64,000 nt of DNA, taken from contig CAJWPC010000001.1 of NCBI GenBank assembly GCA_913045225.1, forward strand, positions 205,128 to 269,127, written 5' to 3'. This document shows, piece after piece, positions 1 to 8,657 of the stretch. The notes under the pieces are model-generated. The model was not told the DNA's origin and searched no databases. It was given only the letters and a program-made list of their open reading frames with translations. The DNA is from an uncultured Rhodobiaceae bacterium. Lineage in GTDB: Bacteria > Pseudomonadota > Alphaproteobacteria > Rhizobiales > TMED25. The translations under genes were made by a program, and so were the position numbers. How positions within the stretch are numbered: position 1 is the first letter of the stretch; every line of letters starts with the position of its first letter.

Positions 1-536
1 TTCGCTTCCCTAAAAATCTTGTGAGAATGCTCAACTTTATATTCCGCCTCTTCAAGTGTTTCTGTATCCCACTCACTTTTCGGTGTTTCAAAAAAATCTC
101 CGCCGTAGACATGCAGTGCACATGTGAATTTGTTTGTGGGGTTAATCACAGAGTGAATGATATCACTACCTAGCGGAACTGTATCATGCTTTTCTAGGGA
201 TTTTGCCCCTGCAGCCTCAATCTTTCCATGTTCTCTGTTATCTAATTTACGCCAGAATATATTATCCTCTCTACCAGAATAAACACCAATTGCCGCCCAC
301 ATGTTGTGGTTATGAGGCATAATTGTCATATTTGGAGTCCAAATAACATTAAGTATCGAAAACTTATCTGATTGATATATTTTTTGAATTCCACCCTGCG
401 TTGGTTCACCAAAATATCTAAAAAGATCTGTTGGGTTCTCAACTGCCTTTGAGAGGATATCGATCACTGCCTTGTGATTGTTCTTCTTTTCAATTCTGCT
501 ATCACATTCTTGAATAAATTTATCAATATCAAACAT
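1..536 (-). CDS. Cysteine-dioxygenase-like cupin (thiol dioxygenase family), 3' end missing
   Basis: An open frame starts at ATG 536 and runs leftwards off the window; 178 residues are visible. The core matches the cupin fold of cysteine dioxygenase and 3-mercaptopropionate dioxygenase: H75-N-H77, H128 (in IIHSV) and the segment ALHVYGGD with H142 and Y144. In the family these three histidines bind Fe(II), and a Ser-His-Tyr triad sits at the end; here the Ser position is Ala (A140), so substrate preference may differ. Such enzymes oxidise thiols such as cysteine or 3-mercaptopropionate to sulfinates in the cytoplasm. It is divergent from the hydroxyacid oxidase gene at 630, with a dyad-symmetric site between them. 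The family call is firm; the substrate is unknown. Confidence 0.75.
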   Translation of the reverse strand, partial: MFDIDKFIQECDSRIEKKNNHKAVIDILSKAVENPTDLFRYFGEPTQGGIQKIYQSDKFSILNVIWTPNMTIMPHNHNMWAAIGVYSGREDNIFWRKLDNREHGKIEAAGAKSLEKHDTVPLGSDIIHSVINPTNKFTCALHVYGGDFFETPKSEWDTETLEEAEYKVEHSHKIFREA

Positions 537-580
537 ATGAATATTTTTTCTATTTTTTAATAAAAAATTATTATATCATA

Positions 581-595
581 AACAGCGACGTTGTT
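581..595. promoter_or_regulatory. Imperfect dyad, possible operator between divergent genes
   Basis: The 15-mer AACAGCGACGTTGTT has AACA/TGTT arms and two symmetric CG steps; 12 of its 15 positions are symmetric. It lies between the cupin gene (start 536) and the oxidase gene (start 630). Regulator unknown; operator function is inference. Confidence 0.3.
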
Positions 596-629
596 AACCC
601 CTATATATATCAAAATAACTCACTGTTTT

Positions 630-1799
630 ATGACCGGAAAAAAGCCACGTATATTAAATAAAATTTATGCTCTTGAAGATCTCGAAGTTCACGCAAAAAA
701 ACATCTTCCAAAACCTGTATTTGGATATGTAGCCGGTGGAGCTGAAAGAAACCATACACTGCGCAATAACGCAGAAGATTTTGCAAATTATAAGTTTGTG
801 CCAAATATTCTTCGAAACGTATCTGAGCGATCCACGAAAACTGAGATATTTGGTAGGCAATGGGATGCTCCTTTTGGTATTTCACCTATGGGTGTGAGTG
901 CGCTTGCCGCATACAGAGGAGATATTGTTTTAGCTGATGCAGCACAAAAAATGAATATCCCAATGGTTATCAGTGGCTCATCTTTAATTCCAATGGAGGA
1001 AATAATTAAGTTAGCGCCCGGGACATGGTTTCAGGCATATCTCCCTGGAGAGCATGATAAGGTTGAAAATCTTGTTTTACGGGTAAAAAAAGCAGGCTTT
1101 GAGACGCTCGTTTTAACTGTTGATGTTGCGGTTTTGGCAGGGAGAGAGAATAATCTTCGAAATGGTTTTTCGACGCCACTTAGACCATCATTTAGTTTAC
1201 TTTATCAAGGCTTAACACACCCAAATTGGTCCATGAATACTTTTCTGAAAACTATATTTAAACACGGCATGCCCCACTTTGAGAATTTTCTAGCGGAAAG
1301 AGGTGAGCCGGTGTTTTCTGCATCAATAAACAGAGATTTTGGTAAAAGGTCAAATCTCAATTGGGAACACTTGAAGCAAATTAGAAAACTCTGGGATGGT
1401 AATTTAATTGTAAAAGGTATTCTAAATAAGGGAGACGCTCTCAAAGCTATCAATTTAGGCGCAGATGCTATTATAATTTCAAACCATGGTGGTCGGCAGC
1501 TAGACTCAGCGATATCCTCAATTAAAGCCCTTGAAAATATCAGGCCGCACGTAAAAGGTGACTGTAAATTATTCGTAGATAGTGGCTTTAGAAGGGGTAC
1601 TGATGTAATAAAAGCGCTTGCTTTAGGAGCGGATTTTGTCTTCATTGGGAGACCCTTTCTCTATGCGGCTTCAATAGCCGGTACATCTGGCGTTACACAC
1701 ACCATTAATTTATTGAAAGAAGAAATAGACAGAGATATGGCCCTTCTAGGGGTAAATGAAATTAATGAGTTGGGCCTCGAACTTCTTCAAAAATATTAG
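630..1799 (+). CDS. FMN-dependent alpha-hydroxyacid oxidase/dehydrogenase (LldD/glycolate oxidase family)
   Basis: A 389-residue TIM-barrel flavoenzyme that oxidises an L-2-hydroxyacid (lactate, glycolate, mandelate or similar) to the 2-keto acid. Family residues are visible: the FGYVAGG N-terminal flavin region, K262 (IVKGI), the catalytic base H286 with R289 in SNHGGRQLD, and the FMN-phosphate site DSGFRRGTD (317-325) followed by GADFVFIGRP. A longer frame opens with TTG at 591, but that codon lies inside the dyad at 581-595 and adds an unconserved extension, so ATG 630 is preferred. Its stop overlaps the converging DapA-family gene by 4 bases. The substrate cannot be read from sequence. 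Confidence 0.85.
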   Translation: MTGKKPRILNKIYALEDLEVHAKKHLPKPVFGYVAGGAERNHTLRNNAEDFANYKFVPNILRNVSERSTKTEIFGRQWDAPFGISPMGVSALAAYRGDIVLADAAQKMNIPMVISGSSLIPMEEIIKLAPGTWFQAYLPGEHDKVENLVLRVKKAGFETLVLTVDVAVLAGRENNLRNGFSTPLRPSFSLLYQGLTHPNWSMNTFLKTIFKHGMPHFENFLAERGEPVFSASINRDFGKRSNLNWEHLKQIRKLWDGNLIVKGILNKGDALKAINLGADAIIISNHGGRQLDSAISSIKALENIRPHVKGDCKLFVDSGFRRGTDVIKALALGADFVFIGRPFLYAASIAGTSGVTHTINLLKEEIDRDMALLGVNEINELGLELLQKY

Positions 1800-2764
1800 A
1801 CAATTTCAAATAATCCTGTCTTTATTAAGTCTGATTTTAGTTCTCTCTTTTTTTCATCCGTCATTGGGATAACTGGTGGTCGAGTATTTCCCCCATGCAT
1901 GCCAATTAGCTCTTGCCAGTATTTCATTTCAGCAATGGGCATTCTACCACTATTCCAGTATCCCATAATCCATTTAGCATGAAGTTCTCTTAGTGGCTGT
2001 ATCGATTTTGCAATTCGTGTTGCTTCAGTCAGATCACCATTCAAGGCGGCATCGGTGTAATCCTTTAGAGGTAACCAGCCCTTTGACTGATACAAATGGG
2101 GATTGTAATTTACAAGCCATTGCAAACCAAGTTGCGTCATACTAGTTAGCCACGGAGCCTCATCTGCAACAGATACCACAATATCATTTCCAACTGAGTC
2201 AATGATTGAGTGGGTTGATGCTGGTGAACCGTCAGCCTGCTTATACCCACAAATATTATCTAATTTTGATAATCTTTTTGCCAGATTGGCATTTATTGGA
2301 TGACAGTTTTGAGGAACATTAAAAAGTATGACGCCGATATCTATCTTTGAGCATATATATTCGTAAAACTGAAAAACAGTCTCATCATCTCTGGCTGCAA
2401 CATACGGAGTGAGTATTATAATAAAATCGTACCCAATATTTTGAGCGTGCATTGCAAGAGCGACAACTTGTTTGACTGATTGGTGATGGCACCCCGCAAT
2501 CATAGGTATTCGACCTCCCGCCTGATCATGCATGACTTCATGCGCGAACATCCTCTCCTCATCAGGCATTGACCAAAATTCAGCAATATTTCCTGAGCAG
2601 TAATGTCCATCAACCTTGATATTATTTATAATGTGATCCATATTTGATCGATTGGCAAGTTCATCAAAATTATCTTCACTATCCCAGCAATATGGCATTG
2701 CTGTCCAAATACCTTTTAGTATTTCTTTTGCCGCTTCTTTTGCTTCTTTTTTGTTGTATTTCAT
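1796..2764 (-). CDS. Dihydrodipicolinate synthase/N-acetylneuraminate lyase family aldolase
   Basis: A 322-residue class I aldolase-fold protein. The Schiff-base lysine is K175 in ICGYKQADG. The family motif YNxP appears as F148-N-V-P, so the usual proton-relay tyrosine is Phe. The pyruvate-carboxylate loop, normally GTTGE or GSTGE, reads CSGNIAEF (56-63). These changes argue against a true lysine-pathway DapA and for a catabolic or specialised lyase acting on another 2-keto acid. It is transcribed leftwards behind the 3-hydroxyisobutyrate-dehydrogenase-like gene (15-base gap) and probably co-transcribed with it and the dehydrogenase at 3725. Confidence 0.8.
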   Translation of the reverse strand: MKYNKKEAKEAAKEILKGIWTAMPYCWDSEDNFDELANRSNMDHIINNIKVDGHYCSGNIAEFWSMPDEERMFAHEVMHDQAGGRIPMIAGCHHQSVKQVVALAMHAQNIGYDFIIILTPYVAARDDETVFQFYEYICSKIDIGVILFNVPQNCHPINANLAKRLSKLDNICGYKQADGSPASTHSIIDSVGNDIVVSVADEAPWLTSMTQLGLQWLVNYNPHLYQSKGWLPLKDYTDAALNGDLTEATRIAKSIQPLRELHAKWIMGYWNSGRMPIAEMKYWQELIGMHGGNTRPPVIPMTDEKKRELKSDLIKTGLFEIV

Positions 2765-2778
2765 TTTAGTTATGAAAA

Positions 2779-3699
2779 TTATTTGCCAAAAGGAACATCA
2801 TCAATTCCCTCGCGTTCATCAAGACCTGCCATGCCTCTCATTATTTCATAAAATGACACAGTATCTTTTTCTGCATAGCCTTTTTCATATGCTGCTTGAT
2901 ATATCTGTGATAGCACGGAAGTCATTAACGTTGGTGAGCCAAGAATTTGCCCTTGCTCAATCATAAGTCTATTATCTTTAAGAGAGGTCTTTATTTGTCC
3001 TTGCTTTGAATAGTCAGCATTAATCATTTTTGGACCCTTATCAATCATTGTCTTGGACGATGCGGCGCTGTCTTTTAATACCTCGAGCAAATTATTTTGT
3101 TCGAGCCCAGCCTTATGACCCAAGACTAAACCTTCCGCGAGAGCCAATCTATTGCCAGCTAAAATAAGATTTATAACAAGCTTCGTTCTCGCTCCTGACC
3201 CAACCGGTCCCATATAATAAGCGCCTCGACTAAAACCCTCAAAATAACCAGTGCAGGCGTCAAAATCCTCTTTTTTTCCTCCAGCAATTACAATTAAATC
3301 GCCATCTTTAGCCATCACACTTGTACCACTTACTGCAGAGTCTAAGAATTTTATCCCCTTTTTTTCTAGTTCAGCGGACAGTGACACTGAATCTTCAGGT
3401 CTTGAGGTTGTGGTATCGCATATATATAAATTTTCAGTATTTACACCTTGAGATATCCCGTTCGCACCAATTGCAGCTTCTCTAGCAATGTTACTATTGG
3501 GAAGTGACATAATGACACAGTCAACATCTTTGGCGGCGTCTGCTGGTGTGTTTACTGGGGTACCTCCTTGATCTTTCAGCTCATCCATTCTTTTTGGGTC
3601 CACATCAAATCCTTGGATCATAAATTGTGATTTCCTCATATTTGATATGAAAGCTTGTCCCATCAATCCCATACCGACAATTCCAACTTTTTTAACCAT
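2779..3699 (-). CDS. NAD(P)-dependent beta-hydroxyacid dehydrogenase (3-hydroxyisobutyrate/tartronate semialdehyde type)
   Basis: A 306-residue member of the GarR/MmsB family, which interconverts beta-hydroxyacids and semialdehydes. Visible features are the N-terminal Rossmann motif VGIVGMGLMG (5-14), the substrate-binding DSAVSGTSVMA (120-130) and the catalytic K173 in GSGARTKLVINLILAGN with N177. A strong ribosome-binding site (AAGGAG) precedes the ATG at 3699. It is the middle gene of a leftward group of three (3-alkyl dehydrogenase, this gene, DapA-like aldolase). Such a pair of reductase and aldolase is common in sugar-acid and hydroxyacid catabolism, but the actual substrate is not identifiable. 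Confidence 0.85.
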   Translation of the reverse strand: MVKKVGIVGMGLMGQAFISNMRKSQFMIQGFDVDPKRMDELKDQGGTPVNTPADAAKDVDCVIMSLPNSNIAREAAIGANGISQGVNTENLYICDTTTSRPEDSVSLSAELEKKGIKFLDSAVSGTSVMAKDGDLIVIAGGKKEDFDACTGYFEGFSRGAYYMGPVGSGARTKLVINLILAGNRLALAEGLVLGHKAGLEQNNLLEVLKDSAASSKTMIDKGPKMINADYSKQGQIKTSLKDNRLMIEQGQILGSPTLMTSVLSQIYQAAYEKGYAEKDTVSFYEIMRGMAGLDEREGIDDVPFGK

Positions 3700-3724
3700 A
3701 TTAAATTCTCCTTTTTGAGCCGTT

Positions 3725-4702
3725 TTATAGTTTCACAACTATCTTTCCGATTTGATTATTAGACATCATGTACTTTCGAGCCTTATCTATATCATCAAAA
3801 TTATAGATTTTGTCAATAATTGGCTTTTCTTTATTTTTTCCTAAATATGGTAGGATATTTCTCTTAAAACCCTCAACTGTTTTAATTATATCTTTTCGAG
3901 TAACGTATGCATTGGATATTCCATGAATACTATATCTTTGCGAATGAATTTCTTTTAAATCTACTTCTACATTTGTAATATTATCCATATAGCCAACATT
4001 CACAAAAATACCTTTAAATTTTAGCACCCTCATTGCATCATTGAAAATGCTGCCCCCCAAGCAATTAACAACCAAGTTTATTCCATCATCTGTAAATTCT
4101 TTTATTTTATCTGCAAGGTTTGTCTCTGGCGTGGTTATGCCAAAATCCATTCCATAATTTCGTAATTTTTCGAGCTTTAGATCAGAAGTTGATGTACCAA
4201 TAACCTTCGCTCCTATAATTTTTGAAATTATTAAAGCAGAAGAACCGATTGCTGAAGATATTGAGGTTATCAATACTATGTCATCCTTTGATAGTTTACC
4301 GTAAGTAATTAGTGCGTCATAAGCTGCGAGGAAGCTTACTGGTATCGCCGCTGCTTCCTCCCAACTAAATCCACCTGGAATAAACATAGCCTGGTAATCT
4401 TTTATCGTGCAGTATTCTGAGTATGAACCAGAATTTGTACCGATCACTCGCCCCATAATTTTGTCTCCCAGCTTATACTTTTGCACTCTAGATCCGATTT
4501 GAATAATTTCACCTGCAGCCTCAGTACCTGATGGGTATGCGGATACACCATGCATCACACCACCAACGATAAAGCCCCCTCTGTTTAGTGCTGTTGCTCT
4601 AACTTTAATTAGTATCTCATCATCGGCTGGTTTTGGCATATCTATATCAGCTGCAACCAACCTACTTTCACCATTTACGACATCTGTAAAATATGCTTTC
4701 AC
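3725..4702 (-). CDS. Medium-chain dehydrogenase/reductase, quinone oxidoreductase-like
   Basis: 325 residues of the zinc-free MDR/NADPH:quinone oxidoreductase type. The N-terminal GroES-like domain carries the ALNRGG...YPSGTEAAGEI region (about 38-66) and GDKIMGRV. The nucleotide-binding half has the ISSAIGSSA loop (148-156). No structural-zinc cysteine cluster is visible. It starts with GTG at 4702 and is divergent from the alpha/beta hydrolase, with a perfect dyad in the short intergenic region. It likely reduces an alkenal, quinone or enoyl substrate. Confidence 0.8.
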   Translation of the reverse strand: MKAYFTDVVNGESRLVAADIDMPKPADDEILIKVRATALNRGGFIVGGVMHGVSAYPSGTEAAGEIIQIGSRVQKYKLGDKIMGRVIGTNSGSYSEYCTIKDYQAMFIPGGFSWEEAAAIPVSFLAAYDALITYGKLSKDDIVLITSISSAIGSSALIISKIIGAKVIGTSTSDLKLEKLRNYGMDFGITTPETNLADKIKEFTDDGINLVVNCLGGSIFNDAMRVLKFKGIFVNVGYMDNITNVEVDLKEIHSQRYSIHGISNAYVTRKDIIKTVEGFKRNILPYLGKNKEKPIIDKIYNFDDIDKARKYMMSNNQIGKIVVKL

Positions 4703-4714
4703 TCTAATACCCCT

Positions 4715-4734
4715 ATAAAAGTTTGAACTTTTAT
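4715..4734. promoter_or_regulatory. Perfect inverted repeat (operator candidate) with adjacent TATAAT
   Basis: The sequence ATAAAAGTT-TG-AACTTTTAT is a perfect dyad with 9-base arms and a 2-base centre. It lies in the 67-base gap between two divergent genes (3725-4702 and 4770-5615). A consensus TATAAT follows at 4737-4742, placed as a -10 for the rightward gene, so a bound dimer would cover its -35 region. The binding protein is not encoded nearby. Confidence 0.45.
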
Positions 4735-4769
4735 TATATAATCAAAGTGATGAATTAGATAGGTGGAAT

Positions 4770-5615
4770 ATGGTAAAAAAACTAATTGATGGTGTAAATA
4801 TTGAGTATGAAATCATTGGTTCAGGAACGCCAATTTTAGCTCTTATGCCTGGGGCTAGAAGAGGGTATCTTGAGATGAAATCACTTGCTGAAAAGATTGC
4901 AAAAAATAACATTAGAATACTTCTTCATGATAGAAGAAATACAGGTAAGTCAAGTATGCTGATTGATGATGCTCATACTGAGGAAGTTACCTGGGCAAGA
5001 GAATTAAGAAAATTATTTAAGTCATTGAATGAAAATCATATTTTCATATCAGGATCATCTTCTGGTGCCAGAACTAGCTTAATGTATGCACTTGAATTCC
5101 CAAAGGATTTAATTGGGTTAATTATCATGAGAGTTACGGGGGGTAAATTTGCGGCAAATAATCTTCCAAAAAACTATTATGAGGTATTTATTAATGCGGC
5201 TAAGTCTGGCGGCATGAAAAGTGTTTGTGATACTGCAAGGTTTGCAGAATATATAAAAACAAATCCAGACATAGAAAATGAATTACTGCAGTTTGATGTA
5301 AATGAATTTATAAAAATACAAGAAAATTTATTGGTTAAGTTTCGTGCCGGAGCTGACTATCCTGTGATGGGGGTCACACAAGATGAACTAGGCTCCATCA
5401 CTATACCTTCCTTAGTAATTCCTGGAAATGATAATACACATAACTCGGTAAGCGGTATTACAGCTTATGAAATGCTTGGAAATAGTGAGTTATATCAACT
5501 ACCAATTGATGATGTTGATGTCGATTTAATACCATGGAGTGATTGGGCAGAATATGAGGATCAAATTGCAGAGTCAATGTCTGAGTTTATTCAGCGTGTT
5601 ATGGCTACTCAATAA
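4770..5615 (+). CDS. Alpha/beta-hydrolase fold protein
   Basis: 281 residues. The nucleophile elbow is G95-S-S97-S-G99 (motif GxSxG), with the oxyanion-side segment ALMPGARRG (about 24-32) and LHDRRNTGKS following strand 4. No signal peptide or membrane segment is seen, so it should be cytosolic. The family includes esterases, C-C hydrolases and amidases, and nothing here fixes the substrate. An AGGTGG ribosome-binding site precedes ATG 4770. The 3' end overlaps the converging M24 hydrolase gene by 11 bases. Confidence 0.75.
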   Translation: MVKKLIDGVNIEYEIIGSGTPILALMPGARRGYLEMKSLAEKIAKNNIRILLHDRRNTGKSSMLIDDAHTEEVTWARELRKLFKSLNENHIFISGSSSGARTSLMYALEFPKDLIGLIIMRVTGGKFAANNLPKNYYEVFINAAKSGGMKSVCDTARFAEYIKTNPDIENELLQFDVNEFIKIQENLLVKFRAGADYPVMGVTQDELGSITIPSLVIPGNDNTHNSVSGITAYEMLGNSELYQLPIDDVDVDLIPWSDWAEYEDQIAESMSEFIQRVMATQ

Positions 5616-6843
5616 TCCAAAGTTTTCTATCTTGCTTTGTTAGTAATTCGTATCCACTTTTTTTAACGATAATTGTTTGTTCAATCTGTGTCCCCCCAAC
5701 ACCAAATATTTGGCATGGGTTTTCAATACACAAAACAGTGTTTTCGGGTAATGGTATATCAGTATCTTCAGGAAGATATAAACTATTTACCATTTTTTTA
5801 TTCCCTAGAACGTATGGTAATTCTCTCATCTCAAGTCCAATAGCATGACCGGCAAAAGTTCCTGAATGATCGGCTAAGCCTCCATCTTGTGTCCCCTTAA
5901 GCATTGCATTCTGTATTTCTGATGGTCTAACGCCCTCTTTTATTACAGACATAGCTGATTCATACCCTCTCAGAGTGGCTTCCCATATCATATTCTGCTG
6001 CGCATTTGGTTGACCTATAACTCCTCCCCAACCTGTATCTGCTTGATAATTATTTAGAGATAGCCCAGCATCAAATTTCCACATTTCCCCTGGCTGTATT
6101 TTTTTTTCTGTTGGTGGAAATATCCCAACTGACCTTCTTCCTGAACCGAAATGAAACCACAACCATTTACCAAGCCCTTTTCCTACTTCCTGGGCATATA
6201 TTTCTGCAATATCTAACTCTCTCATGCCAATCTTTATTTCATTACATACCTTTGTACAGGCTGTTTCGTTCAGATCTGCCGCTGCTTTCATTGCACTAAT
6301 TTCATCATCAGTCTTAACCATTCTTATTAGCCTCAATAAGTCAGAGGAGGGTATCAATTCACAGTTATCCAACTCTTCTTGAAGTTTCAATGTGGATTTA
6401 TGAGTCATTTTATCTTCATCAATAGCGATCCTGAGTTTCTTGGTTGTGTTATTCTTGATTGAAGCGATCAAAGCCTCAACGGCAGTTGGAAATCTTTTAT
6501 CATCATTATTTTGTAAATTAAGATATGTATTTTCTTCAGCTGACTCTATAACTTGTTCACTTTCTTGAATGAGCGCACTTTTTCCGCCGTAAGTATAAAA
6601 GTCATTTATCCAAGTATTTGACGCGGAAACATAAGTCATCTCTTGACTCGGTACAATCAAGCTTGAGTTATGATTATTATCTCTGTAATAGGTTGCGAAC
6701 ATATCAACAGAATAAGAATAAACTTTCGGCGCCCAGCTTACCGTGTCACTGAGGTAGGTAACATTCTCAGGGGTCGAAGCAATTAATAGATCAATATCAA
6801 ATTGATCCATTAATTTATCCGCTCTTTTTTTATTAAAATACAT
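5605..6843 (-). CDS. M24 metallopeptidase-family hydrolase (Xaa-Pro peptidase/creatinase fold)
   Basis: 412 residues: an N-terminal creatinase-like domain (about 1-165) and a C-terminal pita-bread domain. The five metal ligands of metallopeptidases are all present as D258, D269, H333, E374 and E388 (in FDAG, QADTGWG, GHAIGLE, CIENP and TQIEQT), so it should be an active dinuclear metal enzyme rather than a metal-free creatinase. M24 members cleave Xaa-Pro peptides but also include ectoine hydrolase and DMSP lyase DddP; no diagnostic residue lets me choose. It is probably in one leftward unit with the ThDP enzyme upstream (21-base gap). Confidence 0.8.
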   Translation of the reverse strand: MYFNKKRADKLMDQFDIDLLIASTPENVTYLSDTVSWAPKVYSYSVDMFATYYRDNNHNSSLIVPSQEMTYVSASNTWINDFYTYGGKSALIQESEQVIESAEENTYLNLQNNDDKRFPTAVEALIASIKNNTTKKLRIAIDEDKMTHKSTLKLQEELDNCELIPSSDLLRLIRMVKTDDEISAMKAAADLNETACTKVCNEIKIGMRELDIAEIYAQEVGKGLGKWLWFHFGSGRRSVGIFPPTEKKIQPGEMWKFDAGLSLNNYQADTGWGGVIGQPNAQQNMIWEATLRGYESAMSVIKEGVRPSEIQNAMLKGTQDGGLADHSGTFAGHAIGLEMRELPYVLGNKKMVNSLYLPEDTDIPLPENTVLCIENPCQIFGVGGTQIEQTIIVKKSGYELLTKQDRKLWIIE

Positions 6844-6864
6844 TTAAATCAGTCGTAATCGATT

Positions 6865-8532
6865 TTATTTTGACCAAGCAGTTGGCGCTAAAGCATTTAC
6901 ATCACCGTCAATCTCAACAATTGATGGTTTTTTAGATTTCATTGCCTCTTTCACTGCCTCTTTAATATCGGTGGGATCTGTAACCCTTATCCCAAAAGCA
7001 CCCATATTTTTAGCTAATTCGGCAAAGCTAACTTTGTTAAAATACCACATCTCTGTCCATCTATTTGATGGCTTACCATCATAGGCATTCATAAAAATAT
7101 CATACTCTTGATTTAGAGCGTTATTATTATTTACAATTGTGATTGTTGGGATATCAGATCGAACTGCTGTTTCTAATTCGGTGAAATGATACCACAATCC
7201 ACCATCACCTGTTAGACAAAAGACATTCTTATCCGGAAAAGCACACTTAGCCCCGATAGCTGCAGGAAAACCCCAGCCCAGCGAGCCAGCGCAACGAATA
7301 AAGTTCCATTTCTTATTCATCCACAAGTTCTGCACTGTCCACATTGCAGTATGACCTGTATCTGATGCAACTATTGAGTCTTCTGGAATTACCTCAGAAA
7401 GCTCTTTCATAAGTCTTTCTGGCCTGATTGGTGTGCTGTCAGAGTCTCTCAGTTTATTTAATTCGGCTTTCCACTCATTTACAATATTTGTTGATTTTTC
7501 TCTCCAGTCGTCAATTTTTAACTTAGTTAAATTCTCTTTCAAAATTTGCTGCAATGTAGTTTTAGCATCACCTAGTAAACTAATTTCATTTGGATAGTTT
7601 CTACCTAAATCACTTGGGTCAATACCAATCTGAATGACTTTTGTCCTTACTTCGGGAATTTTCCAAAAATGAGTAACTTGACCACCCGTGCTAGATCCGA
7701 TGTAGATAAATAGATCGGCTTCCGATAAAATTCTATTCGTGCATTCTCTTGAATATGTTCCCGGAACTCCAATGTATAACTCGTAATCTTCAGGAATTAA
7801 ATTATACGCCGCAACTGATGTTGCAATTGGGATTCCTGTTTTTTTGGAAAATTCATGTGCCTCTTCTCCTGCATCCGATATTCTTGCACCGCCACCTAAA
7901 ATGATCACAGGTTTTTTTGCCTTTTCAATCACTCTGATGGCTTGTTTGATTTCTTCAATTGGTGGAGAAAATCTATGTGAAGGTGTTTTTGTATATCTAT
8001 CTTCAACAATTAGCTCTAACTCAGCATAGTCATCTTCGATTTGTCCATTATTACCTGCCATCTGCAGATTCACAGGACCTGGATTTCCTGTTGTAGCTTC
8101 TCTGAATGCCTGGCGCATAAGATCAGGTAACCGTTCAACTTGATCAACCTGAAAATTTGCTTTTGTAAGCTTTTCAAATATTGGGTAATCATCATTCTCT
8201 TGATAAGCACCTTTATGTTTTTCCATTGATTTCCTGCCACCGGTTAGAGCAACTACAGGGCTGTTTCCAAGAAGTGCATCTCTTAATCCAGCCGCTAAGT
8301 TTGCTGCACCGACTGCTTGAGCTGCGCAAACTCCAGGTTTTCCGGATGCTCTAGCATAACCATCTGCCATATATGCGGCAGATTTTTCAGCGTGAGCCAA
8401 GACCCTTTTTATTTTCATATTATCCATCTCAGCCAATGGTCTGCTTAATATGGTTGGTACATAAAAAACAGCATCTACACCAGATTTTTCAAGAAATTCT
8501 GCAATAAATCTTCCACCTGTCATTTTTGGCAT
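6865..8532 (-). CDS. Thiamine-diphosphate-dependent enzyme (acetolactate synthase/benzoylformate decarboxylase superfamily)
   Basis: 555 residues with the three-domain layout: Pyr domain (1 to about 170) with the cofactor-activating E49 in LAHAEKSAAYMADGYAR, a central domain (about 190-330), and the PP domain with the ThDP/Mg motif GDG (442-444) to NNN (468-470). Reactions in the family include decarboxylation of 2-keto acids or oxalyl-CoA and carboligation. No small regulatory subunit (IlvH) neighbours it, so a biosynthetic acetolactate synthase role is unlikely. A GGGGAA ribosome-binding site precedes ATG 8532. A TATAAT on the minus strand (8574-8579) could be its -10. The substrate is unknown. 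Confidence 0.8.
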   Translation of the reverse strand: MPKMTGGRFIAEFLEKSGVDAVFYVPTILSRPLAEMDNMKIKRVLAHAEKSAAYMADGYARASGKPGVCAAQAVGAANLAAGLRDALLGNSPVVALTGGRKSMEKHKGAYQENDDYPIFEKLTKANFQVDQVERLPDLMRQAFREATTGNPGPVNLQMAGNNGQIEDDYAELELIVEDRYTKTPSHRFSPPIEEIKQAIRVIEKAKKPVIILGGGARISDAGEEAHEFSKKTGIPIATSVAAYNLIPEDYELYIGVPGTYSRECTNRILSEADLFIYIGSSTGGQVTHFWKIPEVRTKVIQIGIDPSDLGRNYPNEISLLGDAKTTLQQILKENLTKLKIDDWREKSTNIVNEWKAELNKLRDSDSTPIRPERLMKELSEVIPEDSIVASDTGHTAMWTVQNLWMNKKWNFIRCAGSLGWGFPAAIGAKCAFPDKNVFCLTGDGGLWYHFTELETAVRSDIPTITIVNNNNALNQEYDIFMNAYDGKPSNRWTEMWYFNKVSFAELAKNMGAFGIRVTDPTDIKEAVKEAMKSKKPSIVEIDGDVNALAPTAWSK

Positions 8533-8657
8533 TTCAATTCCCCTGACTTTAAGTTGTTTGTATATTGTGATATATTATAATAAATACACTGTTTTTGTAA
8601 TAATTAAAAAAATTGTGAAATACTCTATCAACATATTAACCACAGAAAGTCGTGTGA

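Noticed and set aside
591..629. TTG at 591 as the start of the FMN hydroxyacid oxidase
   Set aside because: The extra 13 residues are unlike the family and TTG lies in an intergenic dyad; ATG 630 fits the family N-terminus.
5605..6843. Naming the M24 protein as DMSP lyase DddP or ectoine hydrolase DoeA
   Set aside because: Both belong to the same fold, but no specific signature is visible and the expected partner genes are absent.
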